A stretch of 64,000 bases of DNA from positions 5,721,808 through 5,785,807 of the forward strand of contig CM034110.1 of NCBI GenBank assembly GCA_019914945.1. Reading direction: 5' to 3'. This document shows positions 10,992-22,480 of the stretch, piece after piece; position 1 is the stretch's first letter; the number at the start of each line of letters is the position of its first letter. The notes under the pieces were generated by a model. It worked only from the letters and a program-made list of their open reading frames with translations. It ran no database searches and had not been told where the DNA came from. This DNA is from Typha latifolia. Taxonomy: Eukaryota; Streptophyta; Magnoliopsida; Poales; Typhaceae. A program made the translations under genes and the position numbers.

Positions 10992-12472
10992 TGTAAGAAC
11001 CAGAAAAAAAATATATTTAGGGGTTGAGAGAGGAGGGTGCACGTGCTCTGCACGTGCAGCCCCTCCCCTCTCCCTCTCTGGCACGCGACGAGGCGCAGAA
11101 AGGATTTTATCTAATCCGAATCGGATTAGATTTGATCCTCTCTTAATCTATAAATTAAATCCTAAAAATTTGTCTCTCTCTGCTTAATCACCTCAGCCTC
11201 TTCTCTCTCTCTTCTTCCTCCCCTCTTTCGCCTTCTTCTTCCTCACCGACGGAGTCATGCCGTGGAATCGGCCTACCGGAGTGCCGCCAGAGCCAGCGGA
11301 GATTTTTAGTATGTGAGCTAAAGATTTGAAATTTCGGTTGTCTTGCCTAGACTCAAGTGAGTGGGTTCACTCACATATTTATTTTATTATATTTCGTACA
11401 TTTGTTGGACCATATAAATTTTCTGTGTGTAAAATTATTATCATTTTTATCCGTACATGCAAAAATTTAATTGTTACATTTTCTGTGTGCATTTAATTAT
11501 TATACTCAGTGCATCACCATACTTTGTGCAAATATTAAAATTAGTGAAAAGAGAAACGAGATTAGTATTGGTACGACTTAGAGAACAGTCCCGGTATAAA
11601 TAGCTTGCAATTTTCTATGGTGACTCAAGTCTATCTGGAAGTCCAGGGGAAAGTCCTAAATCAGATCACTACGGTGACTTTCTTAGATGACTCTGGCGGG
11701 GTTAGGGAACAGTCTTAGGATTAATGAGAAATTCCTAGGTGACTCTAACTTCTCTCAACGGTTAGTGGAAAAGACTGAATGTGTTGATCACATAGTGATA
11801 CCATCTGATGACCCTAACCGGATCAGCTATGAAGAAAATTCCCCAGCGTCATCTCGAGGTGACTTCTAGTTGATGTGGATCCATAGGGTTTAGACCCATT
11901 GAGACATTTGACAGTATAAATATTAAAAAGATGTTAATATATTGAAATCGTGCAAGGTTACAAGTTGTGATTCTCTCTATTGTTATCATTGTTATTATTT
12001 AAAGAGAATGTCTATTGCATATTGTTATGGATATTGTTGCTTTTAGTTTAATTTTATTCAGCATTAATAAAATTTAAAATTTGTTTGGTTTTCGAGTGGA
12101 TTCCACTTACTGAGCTATAGTTGTTGGCTCATGAATTTTTTTTGTATTTATATATCTATCTCAGGTAATAGTCAGCGGGGCGACTGAGCGAGATGTACCC
12201 GAACTTCACCTCAACTTAGGATTCATCTATTTACTTTTCCACTCTTTTAGATTTCATGCTTTAGATTAGAAGATTTATTTATTTCGTTAGAGACTCAAAA
12301 ACAATAACATTGTTTTATTTTTATTGCAATTAGTTTTAAATTTTAATAAAACAAATATTCATTTTATTTATTTAATTGCCATCGTACTCGTAGAAAGTAT
12401 TATTAAGGCTTTGTGTATCTCAAGCATATTGAGATGCATGGCCGGTCATGATTCGTATTTGGGGTCGTGACA

Positions 12473-12489
12473 ACGTTGGTATTAGAGCC
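12473..12489 (+). promoter_or_regulatory. Primer-binding site of the gypsy element
   Basis: TGGTATTAGAGCC at 12477-12489 lies four bases after the LTR end. It matches the usual plant initiator-methionine tRNA complement apart from one transition (C to T) in the expected TGGTATCAGAGC. Confidence 0.75.
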
Positions 12490-12622
12490 TAAAATTTTGT
12501 CATCCTAAATCACCCTTAGAGTTGTGTGGAGGTCCGGTGGCATAAGCTTAGGTTCGTTATGAAATTTTTATTATATTTAGTAAAATTATTCTTATCTCAT
12601 TTATAAATTTTGAAGGGGCAAT

Positions 12623-15447
12623 ATGTATACGTGTCGTCGTCAACGAGGAGCTGCGGCCCAAAGTTTATCTCCTGACATGAGTAGGGAGCAAGAGCCAGCT
12701 CCTGCTCAAGCGCCAGCTCTTGCACCAACTGCTATTCGTAGTTCGGGATCAGAAACTGCTCCTACCCAAGCTCTTACTCCTATCTAGACTCCTACCCCTG
12801 CCTAGATCCGCACTCCTGCCCTAGTTCCTGCTACTCATACAGTGGTATCAGTGCTACAGACCTTCTTCAGACCATTGGAAGACAGTCATCGCAGACTCCG
12901 ACTACATCAGAGTCAAGGCCCCTTAGTCTAGATAAGGGTACAGTGTTTGAAATTTTTTTGAAGGCATCTCCACTTGCCTTTAGAGGGACTACTGATCTGA
13001 TTGAAGTAGAGGCATGGCTACTGCGAATCGAGAAGATATTGCGAGTATTGAATTATTTAGAGGATCAAAGGGTTGCCTTGACAACCTATATGTTTGAGGA
13101 TCGGGCAGAGCATTGGTGGCAGATAATTGAGCGCCAGTACATTGGAAGAGAGAAGGAGCTGTCCTGGGGAAACTTCAAGAGGATTTTCTTCGAGAAGTAC
13201 TATCCTCGGGCTTTAAAGAAAAAGAAACATGATGAGTTCTTTGAGCTGAGACAGGGAGGCATGTTTGTGGTGGACTTTGAGGCGAGGTTCACCGAGCTGT
13301 TGCGATTTGTTCCACATATAGCAGCGAGCGAAGAAGAGAAAGTTAGCTTCTTTGAGGGTAAGTTGCGGCCAGCCATCAGAGATAGGATATCACTATTCCA
13401 GTGTTAGACACTTCTAGAAATGGTGTCTAAGGCACTCCTCGCCGAGAGAAATATTGGGGAGTTTCGCCAAGAACGAGAATAGCAGCATCCATAGAAGAAG
13501 CCGAAGAGGTACCAGGAGCAAAACAGAGGAGGTGGTCAGTCATCTGGACAGCCCTTGAGGGTCGGGAGTGGACCAAATCCTTCTTGGGGAAGTACCAAAC
13601 AAAGTCAGCTCAAAAATTATACGAGGTGTGGACGCCCCCATTCGTCTAGTGTTGGGTGCAATGGAGTACCCCGAAGCTGCTACAACTATGGAAGACCCGG
13701 CCACTTGGCGAGAGATTGTAGAGCACCACGTGGGGGATGGCGTCCGACTTCTCAGCATGATCAACAACATCGACCGTTCCAGTCTGGCACAGCGAATAAT
13801 AGGCCTCCAGCAAGTAGCGGAAATCTAGGAGCGAGGCCAGAGAATAAAGGAAGAATTTATACTTTGACGCAAGAAGAGGCTGAGCACTCACCATTCGTGG
13901 TGCAAGGTACATTATCTATTTCTTTCGTTCCAGCTAAAGTCCTTATAGACTCTGGAGCCTCACACTCTTTTGGTTCACCTGATTTTCTTTCCTTATTACC
14001 TATTGCACCTGAGATTATGGAATCATATTTAGCAATGACTACACCCATAAGGAGGACCATACTTTTAAATCTTATTTGCAGATCTTGTTTAGTAGAGATA
14101 GACGATCAGAAACTTCCAGTAGATCTTATTTGTCTAGACATGCATGATTTTAATGTTATACTGGGTATGGATTGGCTATCTGCACATCATGCTATAGTAG
14201 ATTGTAGAATGAAAAGGGTTACATTTTCTATCCCGGAGAAGCCAGAATTTTTCTTCCAGGGTGAGCGAAAGATTCCTACGACCAGTATTATCTTAACACT
14301 TCAAGCAAATCGATTAATGAAGAAAGGATGCTCAGGCTTTTTGGCATCGGTAGTGGGCGTGGAGCGCACAGTGCAGGAGATTCATGAACTTTAAGTGGTA
14401 AATGAATTTTCAGATGTTTTTCCTGAAGATCTACCTGGTCTTCCACCCGATAGAGAGATAGACTTCACCATAGATCTGCTCCCTAGCACTGAACCAATAT
14501 CAAAGGCACCCTACAGGATGGCACCAGCAGAACTTAGAGAGCTGCAGACCCAACTTTAAGAGTTGCTAGATTTGGGTTTTACTCGTCCGAGTGTATCACC
14601 TTGGGGAGAACCAGTTCTATTTGTAAAGAAGAAAGATGGATCGATGCGTCTTTACATTAATTATCGGGAGTTAAATAAAGTCACTGTGAAGAACAGGTAT
14701 CCACTACCCTAGATCGATGATCTCTTTGATCAGCTGCAAGGCTCTCAGGTCTTCTCAAAAATCAATTTGAGATCTAGTTATCACCAATTGAAGATCAAGA
14801 ATGAAGATATTGCAAAGACAGCATTTAGGACTCGCTATGGCCATTATGAGTTCTTAGTGATGCCTTTCGGCTTTACAAATGCACCTGTAGCTTTTATGGA
14901 CTTAATGAACCGGGTCTTCAAAACCTTCTTGGACTAATTTGTTGTGATATTCATTGACGATATATTGATCTATTCCAAGAGCAGGGAAAAGCATAAGGAA
15001 CATCTGAGGACAATACTTTAAACTCTTCGTGAGGAAAAGCTTTATGCAAAGTTTAAGAAGTGTGAGTTTTGGTTGGATAAGGTGACTTTCTTAGGACATA
15101 TAATCAACAATGATGGAGTCAAGGTAGATCAAAAGAAGATCGAGGCTATTAGCAAATGGCCGAGGCCCACTTCAGTATCTGAAGTACACAATTTCCTTGG
15201 ATTAGCAGGCTACTATAGAAGGTTTCTGAAAGGATTTTCATAAATTGCCTTGCCACTTACTCACCTCACCAAAAAGGGGGTGAGATTTGAGTGGTCAGAT
15301 GATTGTGAAAATGGCTTCCAAGAGCTCAAGCAGAGATTGATTTCAGCTCCCATCCTTTCACTTCCGACAGAGGGCGGCAACTTTATAATTTACAGTGATG
15401 CATCCCGACAGGGTCTCGGTTGTGTTTTGATGTAGCATGGAAAGGTA
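12623..15447 (+). pseudogene. Gypsy gag-pol polyprotein, broken mainly by stop codons
   Basis: Gag begins near ATG 12623 (MYTCRRQRGAAAQS). After one frame change near 12820-12860 a single frame runs from 12943 to the deletion point at 15447. Domains in order: gag capsid (12943-13400, with FRGTTDLIEVEAWLLRIEKI), a CCHC knuckle CYNYGRPGHLARDC (near 13680), protease with the active-site phrase LIDSGASHSF (near 13945), RT with FIDDILIY (catalytic DD pair, near 14955), and the start of RNase H with YSDASRQGLGCVLM (near 15395). Stops in this frame fall at 13405, 13480, 13492, 14392, 14557, 14710, 14935, 15019, 15241 and 15433. All are TAA or TAG, and most lie where relatives have Gln. It cannot make a functional polyprotein. 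Confidence 0.9.
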
Positions 15448-15722
15448 CTCGGGCTCCACCTCCACTTAGGATTCACCTATTTACTTTTTCGCTCTTTTAA
15501 ATTTTATGCTTTAGATTAGAAGATTTATTTATTTCGTTAGAGATTCAAAAACAATAACGTTGTTTTATCTTTATTACAATTAGTTTTAAATTTTAATAAA
15601 GCAGATATTCATTTTATTTATTTAATTGTCATCGTACTCGTAGAAAGTATTATTAAGGCTTCGTGTATCTCAAGCATATTGAGATGCATGGCCGATCATG
15701 ATTCCTATTTCGGATCGTGACA

Positions 15723-15727
15723 CTATA
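15723..15727 (+). repeat. Right target-site duplication CTATA
   Basis: Exact copy of 10987-10991, immediately after the 3' LTR end. Confidence 0.85.
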
Positions 15728-17980
15728 ACTCTTGAGATGATTCAGCAAATGATAAGTTCTGCCTTTTTTTGCTTTAGGCATCTCAGGTAATCATAAACCT
15801 TGGTACTTTGATTCTAGTGTATCTAATCATATGACATTTTCATCTTCGTTTCTCGCATGTCAAACCTTATAATGGTAACTTTCTTATTCAAAATGCCAAT
15901 GGGAGTGTTGTGCTCATTATTGTTGTTGAAAATCTAACTCTTGTGTTAGACAATATTTTTGTCTCTCTCGACTCCTGACTTGTCAACTAATCTTATATCA
16001 GCAAGCAAATTAGTTAAAGATAATTGAAATATTCACTTTTCTTGTGTTGGTTCCCTTGTGTAGGATCGAATGTCTAAGATAGTAATCGCGAAGAGACCTA
16101 AAATGGGTAGTTTGTTTCCATTATGCACTATCATTCTTCATTTCCTATCACTAATGATGGTGTTAATCAGTTGTGCATAACTGTCTTGGTTACCTAAATT
16201 TTTATTTTTACTTGATTTACTTAAATGTGCTTTTTGGCATTAAAATTTATGGTTCTATTTCTAATGTGTCTTTTGATTGCACTACTTGTAATAGGGCAAA
16301 AGTAAGGGCCTTTGTTCCTTACTTCAATATCATTTATAGTTATTTTGATATTATTTATTATGATGTGTGGATGTATTGCTCTGATAGTATCCTATGGACA
16401 ATACATAATTTTTTCTGACATTTATTGATGACTCAATCATTTTAGTTGACTTTACCTCCCTAAAATCTAAAGTCAATGTGTTTGATGCTTTCTAAAAATT
16501 CTTAGCTCTTATCGAAAATCAATTCTCCCTTACTATTAAGGTTTTATAATTTAATGATGATAGTGAATACATCTTTAATGAGTTTCTCGAGTGCAAGAGA
16601 TTTAATTCTCAAAAGTTCGTCCTTAGACTCAACTGAGCGAAATAATATATACATCTTTTAGATATCGTTCGAAACGTTACTTTGGGAATTTAATCCTCTA
16701 CATTTTTGGGGTAAGGCTCTTTCTACAATAATTAATTTAATTAATTATTTTTCTTCACCCATTTTGCAGCATGTTTCCCCTTTCATGTATATAATGACCG
16801 TCCTAATTATACACATCTTCGTAAAGTCTAATTATACTAGACTTACTGCTCAGGAGTCAGGAGGTCAAATATGCTTTCTTAGTTATTCAATGGCTCAAAA
16901 GTTCTTTCTTTGCTTTGATCTATCTTCACGTCTTAGTGTCTCATAATATTATTTTATTTGAATCTCAATTTCTTTCAATCACATATTGAATCGTTCCCTC
17001 TTTTAGTTTCCTCGCCTGACTTCTTAGAATTTGAGTGCTTTAAGGCTTGTTATATATGTGCAACGTCGCCTAGAGAACACTCATGATGTTCCTCCTCAGT
17101 CTTTTCCTAATCCCCAACCGGTGCCAGAACTTTCTCAATGCTCCACTCGCCCTCTCAACTACCTGAATGTTTGGTTTTCATTTCACCTCTTCTAAAGTGC
17201 CTCATGTTCTCTCTCTACTATGTTAGCTACCACTACTATTCCTACTTGTCATAACTCAGCAGTGCATCATAAGGGTTGGCAGTATGTTATGCAAGATGAG
17301 TTGCGTAATTTTGAGGAGAATCAAACTTGGAATATTGTGTCTCGCCATCCAAATGTTAAGTCTATTTGTAACAAATATGTATACTCACTAAAACTATGCT
17401 CTAATAGGTCTTAGACCGTATAAGACTTATCTTATTGCTCTCAACAATAAATAAGAGTATGGGACTGATCATGAAACTTTTGCTCATCTCACCAAAATGA
17501 TCATGGTTCTCACTCTTTGGCTATTGCTACCTCTTGATCATGATCTCTTCATCAGATGGATGTGAAGAATGTCTTTTCTCATGATGATCTCTAGTCCTTC
17601 TCTAGATTATGTTTCTCGCTTGATACATTCCTATTTTGGACTGAAACAAGCATCTCGTACTTTGGTTTATGAAATTTCCTAGTACATCACAAACCTTTCA
17701 ATTTATACAAGGTAGTTATGATTTATTAATTTGTCAGACTTTGTAGGTTATGTGTTTTCATTGGTTTATGTGGATGATATCATTCTTATAAGGATGGACA
17801 ATCATGATTGGTCATCCTTATAAGAAAGATCTGGGTCCTCTTCAATATTTCTTGGGTTTGGAATGGAAGTTCACATACTGTTGATCTTATTACCATAGCA
17901 CTCTTACTCATGCTAAGTTAATATGCCTATGAAAATGAATCTTAAATTGCGCAAATATGAAGAGGCGCTTCCTCGGGAGT
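15728..17980 (+). pseudogene. Copia pol remnant, heavily decayed
   Basis: On the plus strand one can read fragments of a copia polyprotein in changing frames: the gag end TLEMIQQMISSAFF (15728), a protease-like region near 15810, an integrase zinc-binding remnant CTTCNRAK (near 16280), RT beginning GWQYVMQDELRNFEENQTWN (17272-17330), a LVYVDDIIL catalytic box (near 17765) and LGPLQYFLGLEWK (near 17830). RNase H is missing. At about 17980 the sequence passes into a second copia gag. It is in the orientation of the gag at 5243-6799 and may be its continuation. Confidence 0.7.
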
Positions 17981-17984
17981 CCAA

Positions 17985-20900
17985 AGGTGTAGGACTTGAA
18001 AGGTTTATCACTTAGTACAGGTTCAAGAAAATTGGAAGCCATTACGTGTCAAAGGCAAATGTTGTGGAGTCCACAAAGGACAAAAAAAGGAAGCATACCG
18101 GTGAAGGCTCTAAAAATGGCAATGTAAAAAAATTCAAAGGCAAATGTTATGTCTGTGACAAGCAAGGGCATCGTGCTCAGGACTGCCGCTTGAGAAAAAA
18201 GAAGGAGAACTCAAAGAAGGACCTTCGTTCTGATGTTGACGACATGCATCTCTTTGCTATTGTCTCGAAAGTAAACCTATTGGTGGTAATCCTAAAGAAT
18301 GGTGGGTAGACACTAGAGCTACTCGACACATTTGTGCCAATAGGTGGATGTTTTCGTCTTATCAAACTGCAATAGATGAAAAACTTTACATGGGCAATTC
18401 AGCAACTTCCAAGGTGGAAGGAATAGGGAAGGTTGTGTTAAAATTGACTTCAGGAAAAAAACTTACTCTTAATGATGTAATGCATGTGCCCGACATTCGA
18501 AAGAATCTAGTTTCAGGATCATTATTGAGTAAGAAATGTTTTAAGTTTGTGTTTGAGTCTGATAAGTTTGTACTTATCAAAAATGGCATGTATATTGGAA
18601 GGGGCTACTTGTCAAATGGCCTCTTTAAGATGAATGTAATGAATGTAATGAATTTAATGACTGTAATGAGTGTAACTCCAAAAATAAATAAAGAGGAATC
18701 TTCTTCTTACTTGCTTGAGTCTTGTGAAACTTGGCATGGTAGATTAGGACATGTTAATTATGGTACAATGCGTAAATTAATTAATCTTAACATGTTGCCT
18801 AATTTTCAAATTGATTTAAATAAAAAATGTGGAATATGTGTTAAAGCCAAATTGGCTAAGACTTCGTTTCATTCTATCGAACGAAGTACAGAACCTCTAG
18901 AACTTATACATACCGATGTATGTGATTTGAAATTTGTTCAAACCAGAGGTGGAAAAAATTATTTTATTACTTTTATTGACGATTGCACAAGATATTGTTA
19001 TGTGTATTTGCTAAGAAGCAAAGATGAGGCATTAGAAATGTTTATACATTTCAAAATAGAGGTTGAGAATCAACTTAGCAGAAAGATTAAAATGCTAAGA
19101 AGTGATAGAGGTGGTGAATATGAGTCACCATTTGCACAAATATGTGCAGAAAATGGAATTATTCATCAAACAACGGCTCCTTACGCTCCACAGCAAAATG
19201 GTATTGCTGAACGTAAAAATAGAACTCTGAAAGAGATGATGAATGCCATGTTAATAAGTTCTGGTTTACCCCAGAATTTGTGGGGGAAAGATTTGCTTTC
19301 TACAAATTACATTCTCAACTGGTTACCCCATAAGAAATTGGATAAAACACCTTATGAGTTATGGAAAGGTCGAGAACCTAGCTATAAATTCTTAAGAGTG
19401 TGGGGGTGCCTAGCAAAGGTTGCAATTCCAGTTCCTAAAAGAACAAAAATTAGACCTAAAATAATTGATTGTATATTCATTGATTATGCTCATAATAGTA
19501 GTGCATATCGATTCCTGGTTCACAAATCAGATAATTCTGAGGTACATGAGAATACAATTATTGAGTCTAGGAATGCATCATTCTTTGAGAATATATTTCC
19601 ATATAAATTTACATCTGAAATAAGTTTTCTCAAAAGAACTTATGAAAATAAGCAGGACCAAGAGTCCATGCAAGAAGGAAATGATAATGAACCTAGACGA
19701 CGTAAGAGGGCAAGGACTTCTATGTCTTTTGGTCCAGATTTTCTAACATATTTGTTAGAAAAAGAACCTCAGAGTTATAAGGAAGCAATGTCTACTCCTG
19801 AAGCTCCTTTATGGAAAGAAGCCATTGATAGTGAAGTTGAATCCATTTTGCAAAATCATACCTAGGAATTAGTGGATCTTCCACCAGGGTGTAAATCTTT
19901 GGGTTACAAATGGATATTCAAAAGAAAGATGAAAGCAGATGGTTCAATCGACAAATACAAGGCGAAACTTGTAGTCAAAGGATATAGACAGACAGAGGGA
20001 ATAGATTATTTTGATACATATTCACCTGTAACAAGAATAACGTCTATCTGATTAATAATTGCTCTTGCGGCATTATATAATCTGGAAATACATCGATGGA
20101 TGTGGCGCATTCTTGAATGGTGAATTAAATGAAGAAATCTATATGGAACAACCCGGAGGGTTTGTGGCTCCAGGACAAGAGAGAAAAGTGTGCAAATTAG
20201 TTAAGTCTCTTTATGGGCTTAAACAAGCACCTAAACAATGGCATGAAAAATTTGACTTAGTTATGATGTCAAATGGTTTACACATTAATGAATGTGGTAA
20301 ATGCGTTTATATGAAATGCACTTCAGATAATTATGTCATTGTATGTCTATATGTGGATGACATGATAATAACTGGTAGCAATATTAATGTAATTAAAGCT
20401 ACTAAGAACATGTTGGCTAACAAGTTCGATATGAAAGATATGGGAGTTGCAGATGTGATTCTCGGTATAAAGATCACTAAGGCAACTGAAGGGTATGTTA
20501 TATCTCAATCACATTATATTGAGAAATTACTCGATAAATTTGATAAAAATAATAACAATATAGCCAAAACACCTGTAGATGTGAATCTTCATCTCACAAA
20601 GAATACAGGTGAATGTATATCTCAGTTAGAATATTCTCGAATAATAGACAGTTTGATGTACGTCATGAATTGCACTCGTCCGAATATTGCCTACTCCGTG
20701 AGTAAACTGAGTTGATATACGAGTAATCCAGGCAGTGATCACTGGAAGGCGATAGTTAGGGTACTCAGATATTTGAGATACACCACTAACTATGGAGTGC
20801 ACTATTCAAAATATCCAGCAGTACTTGAAGGGTACAATGATGCAAACTGAATTTCTGATACAAAAGATACCAAATTCACAAGCGGATATGTCTTTACACT

Positions 20901-21388
20901 TGGAGGTGCATCTATTTCATGGAAATCTTTTAAACAAACATGTATAGCTAGATCTACTATGGAATCTGAATTCATAGCATTAGATAAGGCTGGAGAAGAA
21001 GCAGAATGGCTTCAAAATTTCTTAGAAGATATTCCTATGTGGCCAAAACCTGTGTCCGCAATTTGCATACATTGCGATAGTCAATCGGCTATAAAAAGGG
21101 CACAGAGTCAAATGTATAACGGTAAGTCATGACATCTACGTCGTAGGCATAATACGGTGCGACAATTGATCTCAAATGATATAATATCCATTGATTATGT
21201 AAAATCAAAGGATAACATCGCGGATCCATTAACTAAGGGTTTAACAAGAGATCAAGTATATTGTTTATCGAGGGGAATGGGTTTGAAGCCTATCAACTAG
21301 AGTAATGACATAACGGCAACCCAACCTAGTTGACTGGAGATCCCAAGATCTAGGTTCAAAGGGACAACCGAGTTGTGGGGGCGTTCTC
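17985..21388 (+). pseudogene. Second sense copia gag-pol, 5'-truncated
   Basis: The gag end with a CCHC knuckle CYVCDKQGHRAQDC lies at 18148-18190. The protease follows with [12 protein letters not shown], where the catalytic D-S/T-G triplet has become DTR, so it is inactive. The long open frame 18348-19865 carries the GAG-pre-integrase motif [11 protein letters not shown] and the integrase core ([17 protein letters not shown], and a later [17 protein letters not shown]). RT runs from about 19870 to 20900 with CLYVDDMIITGS at the active site (20344-20380). A short deletion near 20098 shifts frame. RNase H runs to about 21290 ([36 protein letters not shown]). Stops at 19863, about 20048, 20713, 20848 and 21129 each fit a single C-to-T or G-to-A change of Trp or Arg codons. 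Confidence 0.85.
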
Positions 21389-21964
21389 TGAAATCACTAA
21401 GGAATTAAATGACAGGGTGTTATATATAAATTTTCATAATTTTTTGTAAATCACTAGTGGTGTGTCCCTTCGATAAACAGTTAATCAATCAGTTAGTTGG
21501 TTGAACCCGACCCAAATGGTGCATCTCTTCATAGTGTAACTATTAATTAGTTTCAGACCCAAAATGGTGTATCCATTCAGTGACTTTTTGCATCTTTTCG
21601 TCGAGTCTGTTTAATTCTATAAATAGGCTGTCAGTCAGCATAATTAAATATAGAAAACTTGGTTCATTCCTTCTAGAGTCGAGTCTTTAAGTTTGAGTCT
21701 GCATCCGAAAGAAAGTACAGCACGGTTTAGATTCAATCAAGGCATTAGAAAGCTGCTTCCTTTCCAGTGCAAGACAGTCGTTGTATCCTGGGAGATCGAC
21801 GTCTATTGTTCCAGAAGCAATCAGTGGAGGACGAATTGGTCTTAAGGAGATAGTGTCCAACACTAGACTCGACTATTCAGAATTTTATATTCTGTAATCT
21901 GTAAGTTTATTTTGATTGGATTTTTTTTTTGTGACTATTTGGAATCAAATTGTTACCGCCAACA
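21389..21964 (+). mobile_element. 3' LTR of the second sense copia element
   Basis: A purine-rich tract (GTTGTGGGGGCG, about 21371-21383) precedes TGAAATCAC. The LTR would end at CCAACA (21959-21964). It contains a TATA box CTATAAATAG (21617-21626) about 340 bases before the end, as expected for the U3 to R boundary. No 5' LTR partner is in the window, so the left edge is provisional. A 25-base stretch at 21411-21435 is identical to the right end of the MITE at 22123-22480. Confidence 0.6.
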
Positions 21965-22122
21965 GGAACACTAGAGAATCATGGAAGAAAGCCGGGCATT
22001 TTGCACCCAAAAAAAAAAAATTGTTTAGTTTTTAAAATAGTAAAAATAGTTTTTGTGTGTATCTCTTATATATAAATTATCTATATTTTATTATAAAAAT
22101 ATATGCATCTAAGTATAAAATG

Positions 22123-22480
22123 TAGAAAAATTTGTATATAATACTCTGTTTTATAACGTTATTATGATTTACATCCTACATTTTTATTATTTTCAAATCG
22201 AGCTTTATAATTTAGCGAATAAGTGTAAAAAATACTCGAATTAGATTTGAACTAACTCTATGAATATTCCGTTAAGTAAAACTATTTTATTTCTAAAATA
22301 ACTAAAATACTCTTATTTCAAAAATAACTAAAATGCCCTTAGTATGATTTGGTTGAGGATATTTTCATAATTTTCTGTAAATATTTGCTAAATCATAGGG
22401 CTCGATTTATAAATACTGAAAATATAAGGTATAAACTATAATTTCATTAAAAGACAGGGTGTTATATATAAATTTTCCTA
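22123..22480. mobile_element. MITE with long imperfect terminal inverted repeats (family member A)
   Basis: The left end GAAAAATTTGTATATAATAC and the reverse complement of the right end GGAAAATTTATATATAACAC begin inverted repeats. These stay alignable for about 100 bases inward, including 'aaatcgagctttataattta' versus 'aaatcgagccctatgattta'. A TA dinucleotide lies at each outer edge, so a Tc1/mariner-type TA duplication is possible. There is no coding capacity. Confidence 0.65.

Larger units (their letters stand above)
10992..15722 (+). mobile_element. Ty3/gypsy retrotransposon (chromovirus, Del/Tekay-like) with a 3' internal deletion
   Basis: The 5' LTR spans 10992-12472 (TGTAAGAAC to GTGACA). 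A Met-tRNA-type primer-binding site TGGTATTAGAGCC lies at 12477-12489, gag-pol runs to about 15447, and a 275-base 3' LTR remnant occupies 15448-15722 ending GTGACA. CTATA flanks both ends. The 3' half of pol (most of RNase H, integrase, any chromodomain), the polypurine tract and the first four fifths of the 3' LTR are missing. The two LTR segments differ at roughly 8% of sites by eye, mostly transitions. The 5' LTR itself lacks about 775 bases present in the copy at 6805. The subgroup is inferred from the protease and RT wording. Confidence 0.9.

Noticed and set aside
8258..11869. Nearly identical 60-codon open frames at 8258-8440 and 11687-11869, at first sight a conserved small protein
   Set aside because: Both lie at the same position in homologous gypsy LTRs. 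The similarity is explained by LTR descent, and the older LTR at 1-1076 does not keep the frame open.
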